Of a DNA stretch of 64,000 nt, positions 1 to 9,800 are shown one piece after another. Below the pieces are notes generated by a model, which saw only the letters and a program-made list of their open reading frames with translations, was not told the origin of the DNA and made no database searches. A program made the position numbers and the translations under genes. Position 1 is the first letter of the stretch. Each line of letters begins with the position of its first letter. The stretch covers positions 115,729-179,728 of the forward strand of contig JALBYC010000022.1 of assembly GCA_023212645.1 (NCBI GenBank). The letters are read 5' to 3'. The DNA is from Farysia itapuensis (taxonomy: Eukaryota > Basidiomycota > Ustilaginomycetes > Ustilaginales > Ustilaginaceae).

Positions 1-1
1 G

Positions 2-1771
2 ACCGACGACCCCGAAACACACCTTGCCATCAAGGAGTTTGGCAAGACGCGCTTGCGCAAAAACAAGCGGTACAACAAATTGCGTCGACCCAGAGGAGGT
101 GGAGGAGGAGGAGGAGGTCCGAGCGATACAGCTGATGAAGATAGCAAAGACCCACTGTCCCTCATCCGTCACGAGATCGCCATCCTCAAAAAGCTACATC
201 ATCCAAACGTGGTCAGACTGTTTGAGGTGCTCGATGATCCCAGCAAGGACAGTCTCTATCTCGTGTTTGATTACTGCCCTGACGGCACGGTAATCGATAT
301 CAAGCTCAACGAATCAGTCGAGCCTCTGCCCGAAGACCTAGCCCGATCTTACTTTATCCAGATCCTGCTGGGTATCGAGTATCTGCATGAGAACGATGTC
401 GTTCATCGAGATATCAAGCCGGACAACATCCTACTTGCCGACGATGGCAAACTGTGCAGGATTGTGGACTTTGGCGTTTCGGAAATGTTTATCAAGCCTG
501 GAGACGATACGATGCAAAAGTCGGCTGGCAGTCCTGCCTTTATGAGCCCCGAGCTTTGCACAGCTGGTCACCAATCTTACCATGGCAAGAAGGACGACAT
601 GTGGTCGTTTGGTGTCACTCTCTACTGCATGGTCGTGGGCCATCTGCCCTTCAACCGCGACAACTTTTTCGAGCTCTACGAAGCCATCAAGAACGATGAA
701 CCCGACTATCCCGACACTCTTTCAGACAATGTCAAAGACCTTTTACAAAAGATGCTGGCAAAGGATCCGCAGCAACGTATTACCATTCCAGAGATCCGAG
801 AGCATCCATGGGTGCTTGAAGACAAAGAGGGTACACTCGTGTCCAAAGAGAAGAATTTGCAAGCCCTGGTGTCGGAAGTGACGGAAGAGGAGCTGGACTG
901 TGCCATTTGCAAGATTACCAACATTTTCACATTTGCTCGAGCCGTGTCAAGATTCAAGAAGGGCGGATCGATAGCACGGGAGAAGCGCGAAGCTACCCGC
1001 TCGCAGTCCGGTGGCAGTCAGGGCAGTGATCGTGACCGAAGCTGGTTCCCGCCATCGGCAATTCCGGCCTTGCGCACTTTTACCGCAGAACCAGACGCCA
1101 CTGGTTCTCCGCGTAAAGATGGCATCGAGACTTTGTCCAAGCTGGACGAGGAAGAGGATATACCACATAGTCCAGCCAATGTTGTTGATGCCGCGAAAAG
1201 CATGTTCAAGTCCTCGCTCCAGCAAGACACGGAGGTGAACTCAAAGGAAGCGAATGCCAGCGGGCCCTTGCAAAGAACCAAAACGGCACCCGTTGCCTCC
1301 CTCCACCCAAGTGTCGAGCAACCGAGCGCAGCCGAAACGTCAAACAACCAGGCGGCCACGCCAGAGTTGGTCTCTTCGCCTACGTCTGAAGTCACACCTC
1401 AAGACAATGACCAGACCAGCACGACGGATCAAGATGATACAGGCAATCAGGAGAGGCACACAGGCAGCAGTGTAGAACATATTGTCTCGAAAATGGCCGC
1501 CATTCTGACCGAGCATCTGCACAACGACTCGGGCAAAGATGCAGATGTTCAGCCTCACATATCGTCTGAGCTGCACTCGAACTCGCACAAGTCAGATCCC
1601 AAGGTGGGAACGAATCAGCCGAAATTGTTGCCGGACGAGCCGACAATTGAGAGCCCGAGACAAGAAGATGTCAAGACCCCTCCCGGCGCCAGCCTCGCAT
1701 ACGTACAAGGCGTTCACACACATGACGGCTCTTACTTTGAGGAGAGTGACGCAGAGACAGGCACACAGTAA
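2..1771 (+). CDS. CaMKK-type Ser/Thr kinase upstream of AMPK/Snf1, 5' truncated by window edge
   Basis: The reading frame is open from base 2, so the start codon lies outside the window. Visible kinase landmarks, numbered from the first codon here, are the beta-3 lysine in AIKEF (K11), HRDIKPDN (D137), DFG-like VDFGVS (D156) and SPEL in the activation segment. Between beta-3 and the alpha-C helix lies an Arg-Pro insert followed by eight glycines. An Arg-Pro insert there is a hallmark of calcium/calmodulin-dependent kinase kinases. After the catalytic domain the motif VTEEEL resembles the CaMKK segment next to its regulatory region. In fungi this family (Ssp1; Sak1/Tos3/Elm1) phosphorylates the Snf1/AMPK activation loop. 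The last 270 or so residues are low-complexity and probably disordered. The stop codon is 40 bp from that of convergent MBF1. The family call is firm; which paralogue it is cannot be decided. Confidence 0.9.
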   Translation, partial: TDDPETHLAIKEFGKTRLRKNKRYNKLRRPRGGGGGGGGPSDTADEDSKDPLSLIRHEIAILKKLHHPNVVRLFEVLDDPSKDSLYLVFDYCPDGTVIDIKLNESVEPLPEDLARSYFIQILLGIEYLHENDVVHRDIKPDNILLADDGKLCRIVDFGVSEMFIKPGDDTMQKSAGSPAFMSPELCTAGHQSYHGKKDDMWSFGVTLYCMVVGHLPFNRDNFFELYEAIKNDEPDYPDTLSDNVKDLLQKMLAKDPQQRITIPEIREHPWVLEDKEGTLVSKEKNLQALVSEVTEEELDCAICKITNIFTFARAVSRFKKGGSIAREKREATRSQSGGSQGSDRDRSWFPPSAIPALRTFTAEPDATGSPRKDGIETLSKLDEEEDIPHSPANVVDAAKSMFKSSLQQDTEVNSKEANASGPLQRTKTAPVASLHPSVEQPSAAETSNNQAATPELVSSPTSEVTPQDNDQTSTTDQDDTGNQERHTGSSVEHIVSKMAAILTEHLHNDSGKDADVQPHISSELHSNSHKSDPKVGTNQPKLLPDEPTIESPRQEDVKTPPGASLAYVQGVHTHDGSYFEESDAETGTQ

Positions 1772-1811
1772 CGTAGATCTCTGATAGTTTGAATGCTGAG
1801 AATTGCTTTCT

Positions 1812-2276
1812 CTACTTTTTCTTGGGACCTCCGAGAGGGGTGCCAATGTCTTTGCCTCTGAGTTTGACACCGAGAGCACGTTCTAGTTTTGCCAGGATTT
1901 GCGGGTTGGGTACGGCCTTGCTCTGTTCGTATTCCTGCACCACCTGCGGCTTTTCGTTGATTTTGGTGGCGAGTTCCTTTTGGGTGAGTCCCTTTTCTTG
2001 TCGGGCCTGACCGATGATTTTGCCGACTTCGGGGGCAACCTTGGGTGGCGGCGCCACTTCGTTCTCGCGGTCGAGCTTGGCAATGCGTTGATGATCCGTG
2101 CCAACGTGACCCTTGTTGGTGCCAGCGGTGACTTTACGATCGTTTTCGGTGATGGCTCCGACTTGCTTGGCGCGTTCGTAGGCGGTCGGTCCAGCTTTGG
2201 CTCCTCCGCCTGCTGCACCTGCCGGTCGAACGCCACGTCCAATAACGGTCTTGGAGTCCCAATCTGTGTTTGACAT
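1812..2276 (-). CDS. MBF1: Multiprotein bridging factor 1 (transcriptional coactivator)
   Basis: The single-exon gene encodes 154 residues, the usual MBF1 length. The N-terminal half carries the MBF1 signature (MSNTDWDSKTVIG, then ATA-type KxGHVGTDHQ). Residues about 85-140 form a Cro/C1-type helix-turn-helix (ARQEKGLTQKELATKI...VQEYEQ), and the tail is basic (GGPKKK). MBF1 bridges TBP and bZIP activators of the Gcn4 type, and in yeast it also limits ribosomal frameshifting on collided ribosomes. The start at 2276 is a true ATG. The gene runs divergently from the histidine kinase gene and converges on the kinase at the left edge. Identification is secure. Confidence 0.96.
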   Translation of the reverse strand: MSNTDWDSKTVIGRGVRPAGAAGGGAKAGPTAYERAKQVGAITENDRKVTAGTNKGHVGTDHQRIAKLDRENEVAPPPKVAPEVGKIIGQARQEKGLTQKELATKINEKPQVVQEYEQSKAVPNPQILAKLERALGVKLRGKDIGTPLGGPKKK

Positions 2277-2876
2277 GGCAATGATTATTGCTTGCTTGGT
2301 GGCAATATTCCAACAAGTGACTCGTGTGACCTGTCGATGGAAGCTGTAGAAGGCTTCCGATCAAGCTCCACACTGATTTCTTTTTTCTTCTTCTAATGAT
2401 TACATAATGGGAATGAATGCCTACCCGAAGACCGGGCCGAGACCGCGCAACTTTGCTGGGAATTTAATGCTGTCCGCCAGATTTGAATCAGAATTTGCGG
2501 CAAAAGGGTTCAGCTGGACCCGTTGTGTCGACGCGAACCCTGAAATGTGGCCCTGGATCGAATAGAATCACAATCACATTGGTTTCTGCCTCAGGCCAAC
2601 CGGTCGGCTTTTGGATTTTCATGCCTTCTGGTCCGATCCCGTTGGCCACTTAGTGGTCTCTCAGCAGATTTGTGCAGAACTGTACTTTTCGGGACCCCAT
2701 CACCACCACTTTCCTTGTCCAGTCCGGCCTCGTCGCCATCTGTCCCCCATCTGACCCACATTCAATGCGCTGTGTCGCGCATTGTCGCCGTTGTTAAAAG
2801 GATTGAGTAGTCTCGGCATACACGCCATTCCGATAGCGAAGAAACGCGCGCGCCCTACGTCTTTATCGCGGCGACC
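2277..2876. promoter_or_regulatory. Divergent intergenic region between MBF1 and the hybrid histidine kinase
   Basis: These 600 bp contain the start regions of both flanking genes and no convincing ORF. A short pyrimidine-rich run (TTTTTTCTTCTTCT) lies near 2380, about 100 bp upstream of the MBF1 start. No recognised transcription factor site stands out. Confidence 0.6.
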
Positions 2877-5800
2877 ATGGTCGACCTCACCAGGAGCGAA
2901 ACCGGCCCTCAGAGCACACATAACGGCGTCGCCTCTGGCTTCACAAAGGTCTTTGATGCATCCACGGACGTCATAACCCCGGCACCCGACTACATTCTTG
3001 CAAGAGAGTCCGAAGAGGAGGAGGAAGACTTCGGACAGAGCAGTACTTCGAGCTCGCCCGCACCTTTTGACAAGGATGGGACGCATAAATACATCAAGGA
3101 TGACGGCGGTGCTCTGATGAGCTCTCTGGACTTCTATCGACAGAATGGCTGGCTTGCTGCACCCCCCATCTCGCGCCGCCACAGAGCTCGCGTGAAGGAA
3201 GCCTTGCGGCGTCATCGCATCGTCGAAGGTCGTACTCGAGCTGCCCTCGAAATCTATGTCCGCCATGCAAAGGCTGTATTCAAGACCGACTATGCCTCAA
3301 TCATGGTAGCAAGTTCTGATGACACAAAGATGCTCATCCTTGCCCAAAGCGGCGGAGACCCGTCAGTGACGAAGATCGACCGTACTGTCACTCTCTGTTC
3401 GCACGCCATGGTGCTACCCAAGGGCGAAGCCATGGTGGTCAAAGACACAAAGACAGATTGGCGATTCCAGAATTGCCCCGCCATCATCACTGGCTCTGTA
3501 TGCAGTTCTGCAGGTCGAGCCATGGGCTTCTATGCCTCGGTCCCTCTCTTCCTATCTCATGCCCTTTTTGGCGTCGAAAATGTGGTCCAGGTTGGCCGTC
3601 TTTGCATCATGTCCGAACAGCCCCGTCACAATTTTGAGGAGGCTGACGCTCAGCTTCTCTACACTATTGCCACAATGGCGAGCGATACCATGGAAAAAGA
3701 TTATCAAAGTCGTAGAAACCACAAGGCCGCAGAAATGCAGAAAAGAACCAGTTCCCTTATACGCAATTTGGAAGATACCATTCTCAAGCCAAGAGATGCA
3801 CAAGTCGACGCGCCAAGCAAGTCTTCATCCTCGGGGTCCGAGGGCAAATCCTTCGGGTCAGAGCCGAGTGCTCGCTATTCCACTTCAGTCATCGACCGCG
3901 CATGCCAGCAGATGAAGCAGTGCCTCGGCGCAGCCGCTATCGCCGTCTTCGATGTCAGCAAATTCCGCTTGAGCCGCTTTATTGGAACAGCCGATGATGC
4001 GGCCAGCTCGTCCGTTCAATCTCCTTCGGCTCTAACTGGCAAAGATTCTTTCCCTTCCATGTCCAACCCTGGCTCCTACAATTCTGCCAATGACGAGCGT
4101 AGGACGGCTTCTGCTTCCGCATATACCATTCGTACCGCTTCCACAGATGGACCGACGCCGCTTCGTGCCATTGACGTCCGTGACGATACACCGCCTCCTA
4201 CCGTGCTGGCTTTCCACGGTTCAGCAATCTTTCAGCCTAATGTTCTCGACAACGCGGACGCATGCAAGAAAGTGTTTGCGGAAGCGCTCGGCAAGAGCGC
4301 CAACGAAACTGACATGACTGTTCGCTGCAAAATGTATCATCGCGGTCAGAGCGACGCCGGCTCCGTCGAAGATGAGCCAGACGAGGACGAAATGGACCAG
4401 GATCTCTTGACTCGCCTAGAACGTCGCGATGATGATACCTGGGCTGCCATCTTGCCCACCCAGGCCGAAGTCAGGTCGTATGCGGTGTGTGTCTGTTACA
4501 ACCGCGCGAAAGCACGACCACTCCTCACTTTCCTCATCATGTTTAGCGAAGACGTCTGCTTTGATCAACAGGACAAGTACTTTGTCGAGAACTGCGCTCA
4601 AGTCTCACTCACCAGTCTTTTGCGACAAAGGCTGTCGGAGGTTGACTTTTTCCAGGCCGACTTCTTGCGACATGTGCAACACAACATGCGCACCCCCTTG
4701 CACGGCGCAATGGGTGCCGTCGACTACCTTCGCGGCGCTATTCATGGTGAGGACGAGGCGGCCTCGGCGAGCATCGACCTGTCGCCCAACGGTGTCTTGG
4801 CAACCTTGCTTGAATCTATATCTCTGAGTGGCGCCACGCTCAATTCGTACATTGACGACTTGCTAAGCTTCCAGAGCCTCGGCGACATCAAACCGGGTGT
4901 CGACGAGGCGAAGTGGGTTTCCACCGACCTGGTCAAGCTGGTAGAGACTGTAGCTAACGAGGAATGGGAGCTGGCTCAACGGCTCGAGCTGCAATCGCAG
5001 ACGCTCGATGACGAGGCCTATAGCAGCGGCGATGGTCCTCTGTGTGGCATGGAGCTTATCATCAAGGCTTCAGAGGAGGTGCGCCGATCGCCTTGGTTGG
5101 CTAAATCTGAATTCCTCATCCAGCTTGTCCGAAAGGTGGTATCCAACGCCATACGCTTTACACGTCGCGGATACGTCGAGATCTCTCTCCGCGTTGTGCA
5201 AGGCTCGCCCAAATTACCAAGCAAGGGAGGCAAGGACAAGGGCAACGGCCTAGCTGTCGAAATCGAGGTTGCCGACACCGGCATCGGGATGACGAAAGAG
5301 TTTGCAGCGACACAGCTGACCAAACCTTTCACCAAAGGGGACTCGTTCCGCGATGGCATAGGACTCGGTATGACGATTGTGTCGTCGATACTACAAAAGC
5401 TGGGAGGCAAGCTGTCGGTAGCATCAGAGGTCAATATGGGGACAAAGATTACCATGTGCATTCCTATGGAGCGAAGCTCGACACCGCACTCCAACATCAG
5501 CTCGATTCCAAATGCAAACGCACCGCGTCTTGCGACGCGCAAAGTTGCCTATCACGGCATGAACACTCGCGGATTGCGACGCCTGGCCAACAGCATTTGG
5601 GAGCATTTCTTGCCCAATGGTGGCATGGAAGTCACCCACGATCTGGGAGAAGCCGACTGCATTGTGCTTTCCGAACGATCTCTGGCGACATTGTCCGAAG
5701 GTACACCCCCGCTCCTAAACCAGTTCAAGCCGGACGCCCGCTTTATCGTGCTGCCCGTTGCTCCGGTGCTTCGGAAACCTGTGGGGATCGAGGTTTTGGA

Positions 5801-6563
5801 CGGACGAGCTGTGATTCCATTCTCGTTGCCGCACGGCCCGACAGCTTTGCGGCTTTTGGAGACGTTCCTGAGCGAAGAGGATCCGCTGCTCATCAACATC
5901 CGTCGACCTTCGCACCTTCGCAAGCAGACCGACCAAGAGGTTGCGGGCTCCTTGAGGGCGACTGCCGCTCGACACAGATCCAACCCTTCGGACGTATCCG
6001 AGACAATCTACGAGGAAGGATCCGAACCTTCATCAGCGCAAACGGTTGCCAAGAAGCCGACGTCGACACGAGCAAGCACCACCGGCTCCACAACGGGTCA
6101 AGAAGAGTTTCGTGTCCTGATCGTCGAAGACAACCCGATCAATATGAAGCTCCTAACGACACTGTGCAAGCGTCTTGACATTACCTACAATCAAGCATTT
6201 GACGGTGCAGAGGCGGTGACCAAATTTGTCTCGTTCCGCCCAGCCGTTGTCTTGCTCGACATTTCCCTGCCAATTCAGGATGGATTCGAGGCATGCCAGC
6301 AGATGCGGTCTCACAAACATCCCAGCTACATTGTTGCCATCACTGCGCTCAGCTCGGACGAGGACAGGACACGCGGCATTGAGACGTGCGGCATGGATTC
6401 CTGGATCACCAAGCCTGTCTCTCCACGCCGCTTGCGCACCGATCTGGAGCAGTGGCGCGACAATTTCCACAAGTATACGGTGCATCAAGCCAAACAGATG
6501 CGCCAATTCCGCGAGTTTCAGCAGAACCCCAGTGGCGAACACACTCTCGCATTCTCCAGCTAG
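2877..6563 (+). CDS. Hybrid histidine kinase (GAF - HisKA - HATPase - receiver)
   Basis: The 1228-residue protein has no membrane segment. In order it carries a GAF-like sensor (about 120-275), a long linker with Ser-rich stretches, a dimerisation/phosphoacceptor helix with H-box QHNMRTPLHG (H602), an N-box (LVRKVVSNAIRF), G1 (VADTGIGM) and G2 (GIGLGM) of the ATPase domain, and a C-terminal receiver (VLIVEDNPIN; phosphoacceptor D1128 in LLDISLP; conserved K in ITKPVSP). All catalytic boxes look intact, so it should autophosphorylate and feed a Ypd1-type phosphorelay. The N-terminal sensor is GAF only, with neither the HAMP repeats of class III kinases nor a phytochrome. The ATG at 2877 has a good context (GCGACCATGG). 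What signal the GAF domain senses cannot be read from sequence. Confidence 0.93.
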   Translation: MVDLTRSETGPQSTHNGVASGFTKVFDASTDVITPAPDYILARESEEEEEDFGQSSTSSSPAPFDKDGTHKYIKDDGGALMSSLDFYRQNGWLAAPPISRRHRARVKEALRRHRIVEGRTRAALEIYVRHAKAVFKTDYASIMVASSDDTKMLILAQSGGDPSVTKIDRTVTLCSHAMVLPKGEAMVVKDTKTDWRFQNCPAIITGSVCSSAGRAMGFYASVPLFLSHALFGVENVVQVGRLCIMSEQPRHNFEEADAQLLYTIATMASDTMEKDYQSRRNHKAAEMQKRTSSLIRNLEDTILKPRDAQVDAPSKSSSSGSEGKSFGSEPSARYSTSVIDRACQQMKQCLGAAAIAVFDVSKFRLSRFIGTADDAASSSVQSPSALTGKDSFPSMSNPGSYNSANDERRTASASAYTIRTASTDGPTPLRAIDVRDDTPPPTVLAFHGSAIFQPNVLDNADACKKVFAEALGKSANETDMTVRCKMYHRGQSDAGSVEDEPDEDEMDQDLLTRLERRDDDTWAAILPTQAEVRSYAVCVCYNRAKARPLLTFLIMFSEDVCFDQQDKYFVENCAQVSLTSLLRQRLSEVDFFQADFLRHVQHNMRTPLHGAMGAVDYLRGAIHGEDEAASASIDLSPNGVLATLLESISLSGATLNSYIDDLLSFQSLGDIKPGVDEAKWVSTDLVKLVETVANEEWELAQRLELQSQTLDDEAYSSGDGPLCGMELIIKASEEVRRSPWLAKSEFLIQLVRKVVSNAIRFTRRGYVEISLRVVQGSPKLPSKGGKDKGNGLAVEIEVADTGIGMTKEFAATQLTKPFTKGDSFRDGIGLGMTIVSSILQKLGGKLSVASEVNMGTKITMCIPMERSSTPHSNISSIPNANAPRLATRKVAYHGMNTRGLRRLANSIWEHFLPNGGMEVTHDLGEADCIVLSERSLATLSEGTPPLLNQFKPDARFIVLPVAPVLRKPVGIEVLDGRAVIPFSLPHGPTALRLLETFLSEEDPLLINIRRPSHLRKQTDQEVAGSLRATAARHRSNPSDVSETIYEEGSEPSSAQTVAKKPTSTRASTTGSTTGQEEFRVLIVEDNPINMKLLTTLCKRLDITYNQAFDGAEAVTKFVSFRPAVVLLDISLPIQDGFEACQQMRSHKHPSYIVAITALSSDEDRTRGIETCGMDSWITKPVSPRRLRTDLEQWRDNFHKYTVHQAKQMRQFREFQQNPSGEHTLAFSS

Positions 6564-6882
6564 GCACGAGCATACATACACGTACTGCCAATCTCCCCCT
6601 TCCCCCGCCTCGACGTTGGGTCGTTGCCTTGTCACGTATTCCCGCCCCGCTGGTCTCTCTCCAAAGGCTGTATATTTTATCCGATTGGACGGAATGGTCA
6701 TTGTGTTTTTCGATCTCGTAGCTGCGTGACTGTCTGTGAACCATGCGCTGTGCTGGGCTATTCGGTGGTCGATTTGTGAGTCAAAAGAGGCATAAAATCC
6801 GCCGTTTTCGCCGATCAAAGCAATGTGAGCACTTTTCCCCCATCGTCGCAGCCCTCTTTCTTGACGTCTCACCACCACCACA
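6564..6882. promoter_or_regulatory. Intergenic region upstream of the kynureninase fusion gene
   Basis: This 319-bp stretch holds the 3' UTR of the histidine kinase and the promoter of the downstream gene, transcribed the same way. The sequence just before the ATG is pyrimidine-rich, then CCACCACCACA. I see no ORF or recognised motif. Confidence 0.5.
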
Positions 6883-9800
6883 ATGACGGTATTACCTGAA
6901 CTACAGGGCGGTACGGTGGCGGAGAGAGATTTTCAGTCTACGCTGGTGCGTACGTCCATCATCTGCGCTTCTTCCATCCAATCGCTTCGGGAAAAGGTAC
7001 AGCCAACCATTCTGCCCGAAAAGGATGCACCCACGGTTGCCAGAGCGTCCCTGCTCTCGGCTCAGATTGTCTCGGATCTCACGCAGATCCTGACGCTGGT
7101 GCAGAAACACACAACGAACCTAGCGATTGCCCTTAAGCCTTCTGCCAAAGACCACACAGCTTCGCCAAGTGCAGACTTCTCGCCCGTCTCGGGTCTGGAT
7201 GACAAATCTTTGCAGGCCGCACAGGCTCAGATCACCGCCCTAGGCAACGATCTGATCCCTAAACTTGTCTTTCTGGCGAAGAAAGCGTGGAAGGATCGCG
7301 AGGTGTTTCAGAAGCGACCGCTTGACGCAGCCGAATCCGCGGCGCAGAGCGAAGAACGCGCCAAGCTCGAACGTCTGGCAGCAGAAATGGGAGGTCAGCT
7401 GATGACGGCCGACCAGCTCGGTGTGCCTGCCTCGGAGCGTACCGACGTGCACAAACTGCTCGAATGCTCGCTCGGAAACTCATTCGCACGCGAAGTGCGC
7501 AACGCTGTCGAAGTCGTACTGGGTGCCATTGCGGATCTCTTCCATTCGCTACTCGATCAACGTGCTCGCAAAGCACTTCAACAAGCATCCACCGCTCGTG
7601 ACAAAGCTGATGGGATTGCTCTGCCCGCAAAGTTTCAACAAGCTGCTGCTCCGACGACTCTGCAAGATGCGCGCAAACAGATCCTGTCGGCCAACAATCT
7701 CGTTTGGGAGGCCTGTGCACGTTTCACCGCCGAACGCAACCCCGACGGAACCACGAGAACAATGACATCCGTCGCGCCAAACGGTGTTCGAACCAAGGTG
7801 AACGTCCAAGGCATCAGCCGAAGCAACCTGGAAGCGTCCAAAAGGAGCTGGCAGTCTCGCGTCGAACTAATGCGTGACGGTTTGGCGGAGCTTCAGGACG
7901 GTATTGATGCTGACGCTGCTCACACACAAGCGCTGGACGACGAGGCAGACGAGTTCTCCTTCCCGGCAGCAACGGCACTCTCGCCCGAGCAAAAGGACCG
8001 ACTGCGCCAACTTGCCAATCTGGTCAAGATTGGTAACCTCACTCACGAGACGCTGCTCAAAACCATCATCAGATCTGGATCCGAGATGATCGATCTGGAC
8101 GAAGTGGAGGAACTTGGCAAACAGCTCGAGGAAGCACAGGACGAGTTGGTGGCAGCATGCCTGTACGGCGAGATGGACGCCGGTCTCGAGGCTAAGCTTT
8201 TCGACCCAGACGCAGAAGACTCAGACCAGCACGACCAACATCTTGACAACGATGCAGACGCAGATCTGTCCGACGAACAGGCCATTGAAAAGGCAATCTT
8301 GCGCACAATGGAACAGTACGTGCTAGCCGCCGTCAGTCTTTCGGCCTTCGTGACGGACCGAGAAGATCTGCTGGAAAAAGTGCACCTTGCGTGTGCAACG
8401 GACGTGACAGGCGACTATGCCTCTGTCTTTGGCGACAAGTTCAGCCGCTTGTCCAAGGTGCTGGGCGAAGCGAGCTCAAACGTTCAGCTTCCGGCCGCTT
8501 CAAGTGTGCAAGTTGTGGCTGCTGTTCCAGCGCAGGCAAATAACGAGTTCAAGACCGAGGTATTTGTGCAAGAACTGCAAAATCTTGCGGGACAGCTTGG
8601 CAGCGGTATTGAGATCACCGATCGAGCCGTCGCGGAGCAGCTCGATCGCTCCGACCCACTCAGCACAATGCGAGACGGATACATTCTGCCGACGTTCCGA
8701 GATGTATGCAGCAGCGATTACCGCTCTGATAGTGCTGAAACGTCGCCAGATGCACCAGCGCTGTACATGTGCGGTAATTCGCTAGGCCCGCTGTCCAAGT
8801 TGACCAAGGAATACTTGCAGCAGGAACTGGATGCGTGGGGACGCAAAGCGGTGCTGGGCCACTTTGAGCATCCGCACGGCGACCCATGGACACAGATGGA
8901 GAAGCGCGTGGGGCAGCTTACGGCCGATCTTGTGGGAGCCAAGCCGTCAGAGACGGTGGTAATGAGCACGCTGACCGGCAATCTGCACACCATGCTCGCC
9001 ACATTCTACCGTCCGGCCACCATGCCCCTCGGCGTCGACTTTCACGGCGACGCACAAGCAGCCTTGGCCAAAGGCGCAAAACGCAAGCACAAGATTCTAT
9101 TTGAGCACAAGGCGTTCCCCTCCGACCAATATGCTCTTACCTCGGTGATTGAGCTCAATGGTCTGGATCCGGCTACATCACTGGTCCCACTTACACCCAA
9201 GGGAAAAGGCAAAACGCTCGATACGGACGACATTCTGGCCACGATTGACGAGTTGGGCCGCGAGGGAGAGACAGCGCTCGTGCTGCTAGGCGGTATCCAG
9301 TACTTTACCGGTCAATTCTTTGAGCTGGAGAAGCTGGCAGCCAAGGCACACGAACACGGGATCTTGTTTGGTGTCGATCTGGCCCATGCGTTTGCCAATG
9401 TGCCATTGGCGCTGCACGACTGGAAGATTGACTTTGCGGTGTGGTGTACCTACAAGTACGGCTCTTCGGGTCCCGGAGGGATTGCGGGAGCGTTTGTGCA
9501 CGAAAAGTGGCACTCTAGCGGAGAGAGCCGACTGACACGGCCGGCTGGGTGGTGGGGACACGATCGAGCCACACGCTTCTCCATGCCGGAGCGATTCAGT
9601 CCGATGGCCGGGGCTGAAGGGTGGCAAGTGTCGAACCCAAGTCTGCTCGACATGACGGCGCTCAAGGGCTCGCTCGAGACACTGCACCGTGCCGCCAGCC
9701 TGGTAGAACGCCCAGCGGGCCAAGAAACAAAGATCGGCTCAGGCTCAGTGATGCCTGTTCTACGCAGCAAGAGTCTGCGGCTGACGGCCTACCTGGAAAC

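Noticed and set aside
5018..5542. 174-codon minus-strand ORF inside the histidine kinase gene
   Set aside because: It lies antisense to the conserved ATPase domain, whose motifs are clear; GC-rich coding DNA here often leaves long open antisense frames.
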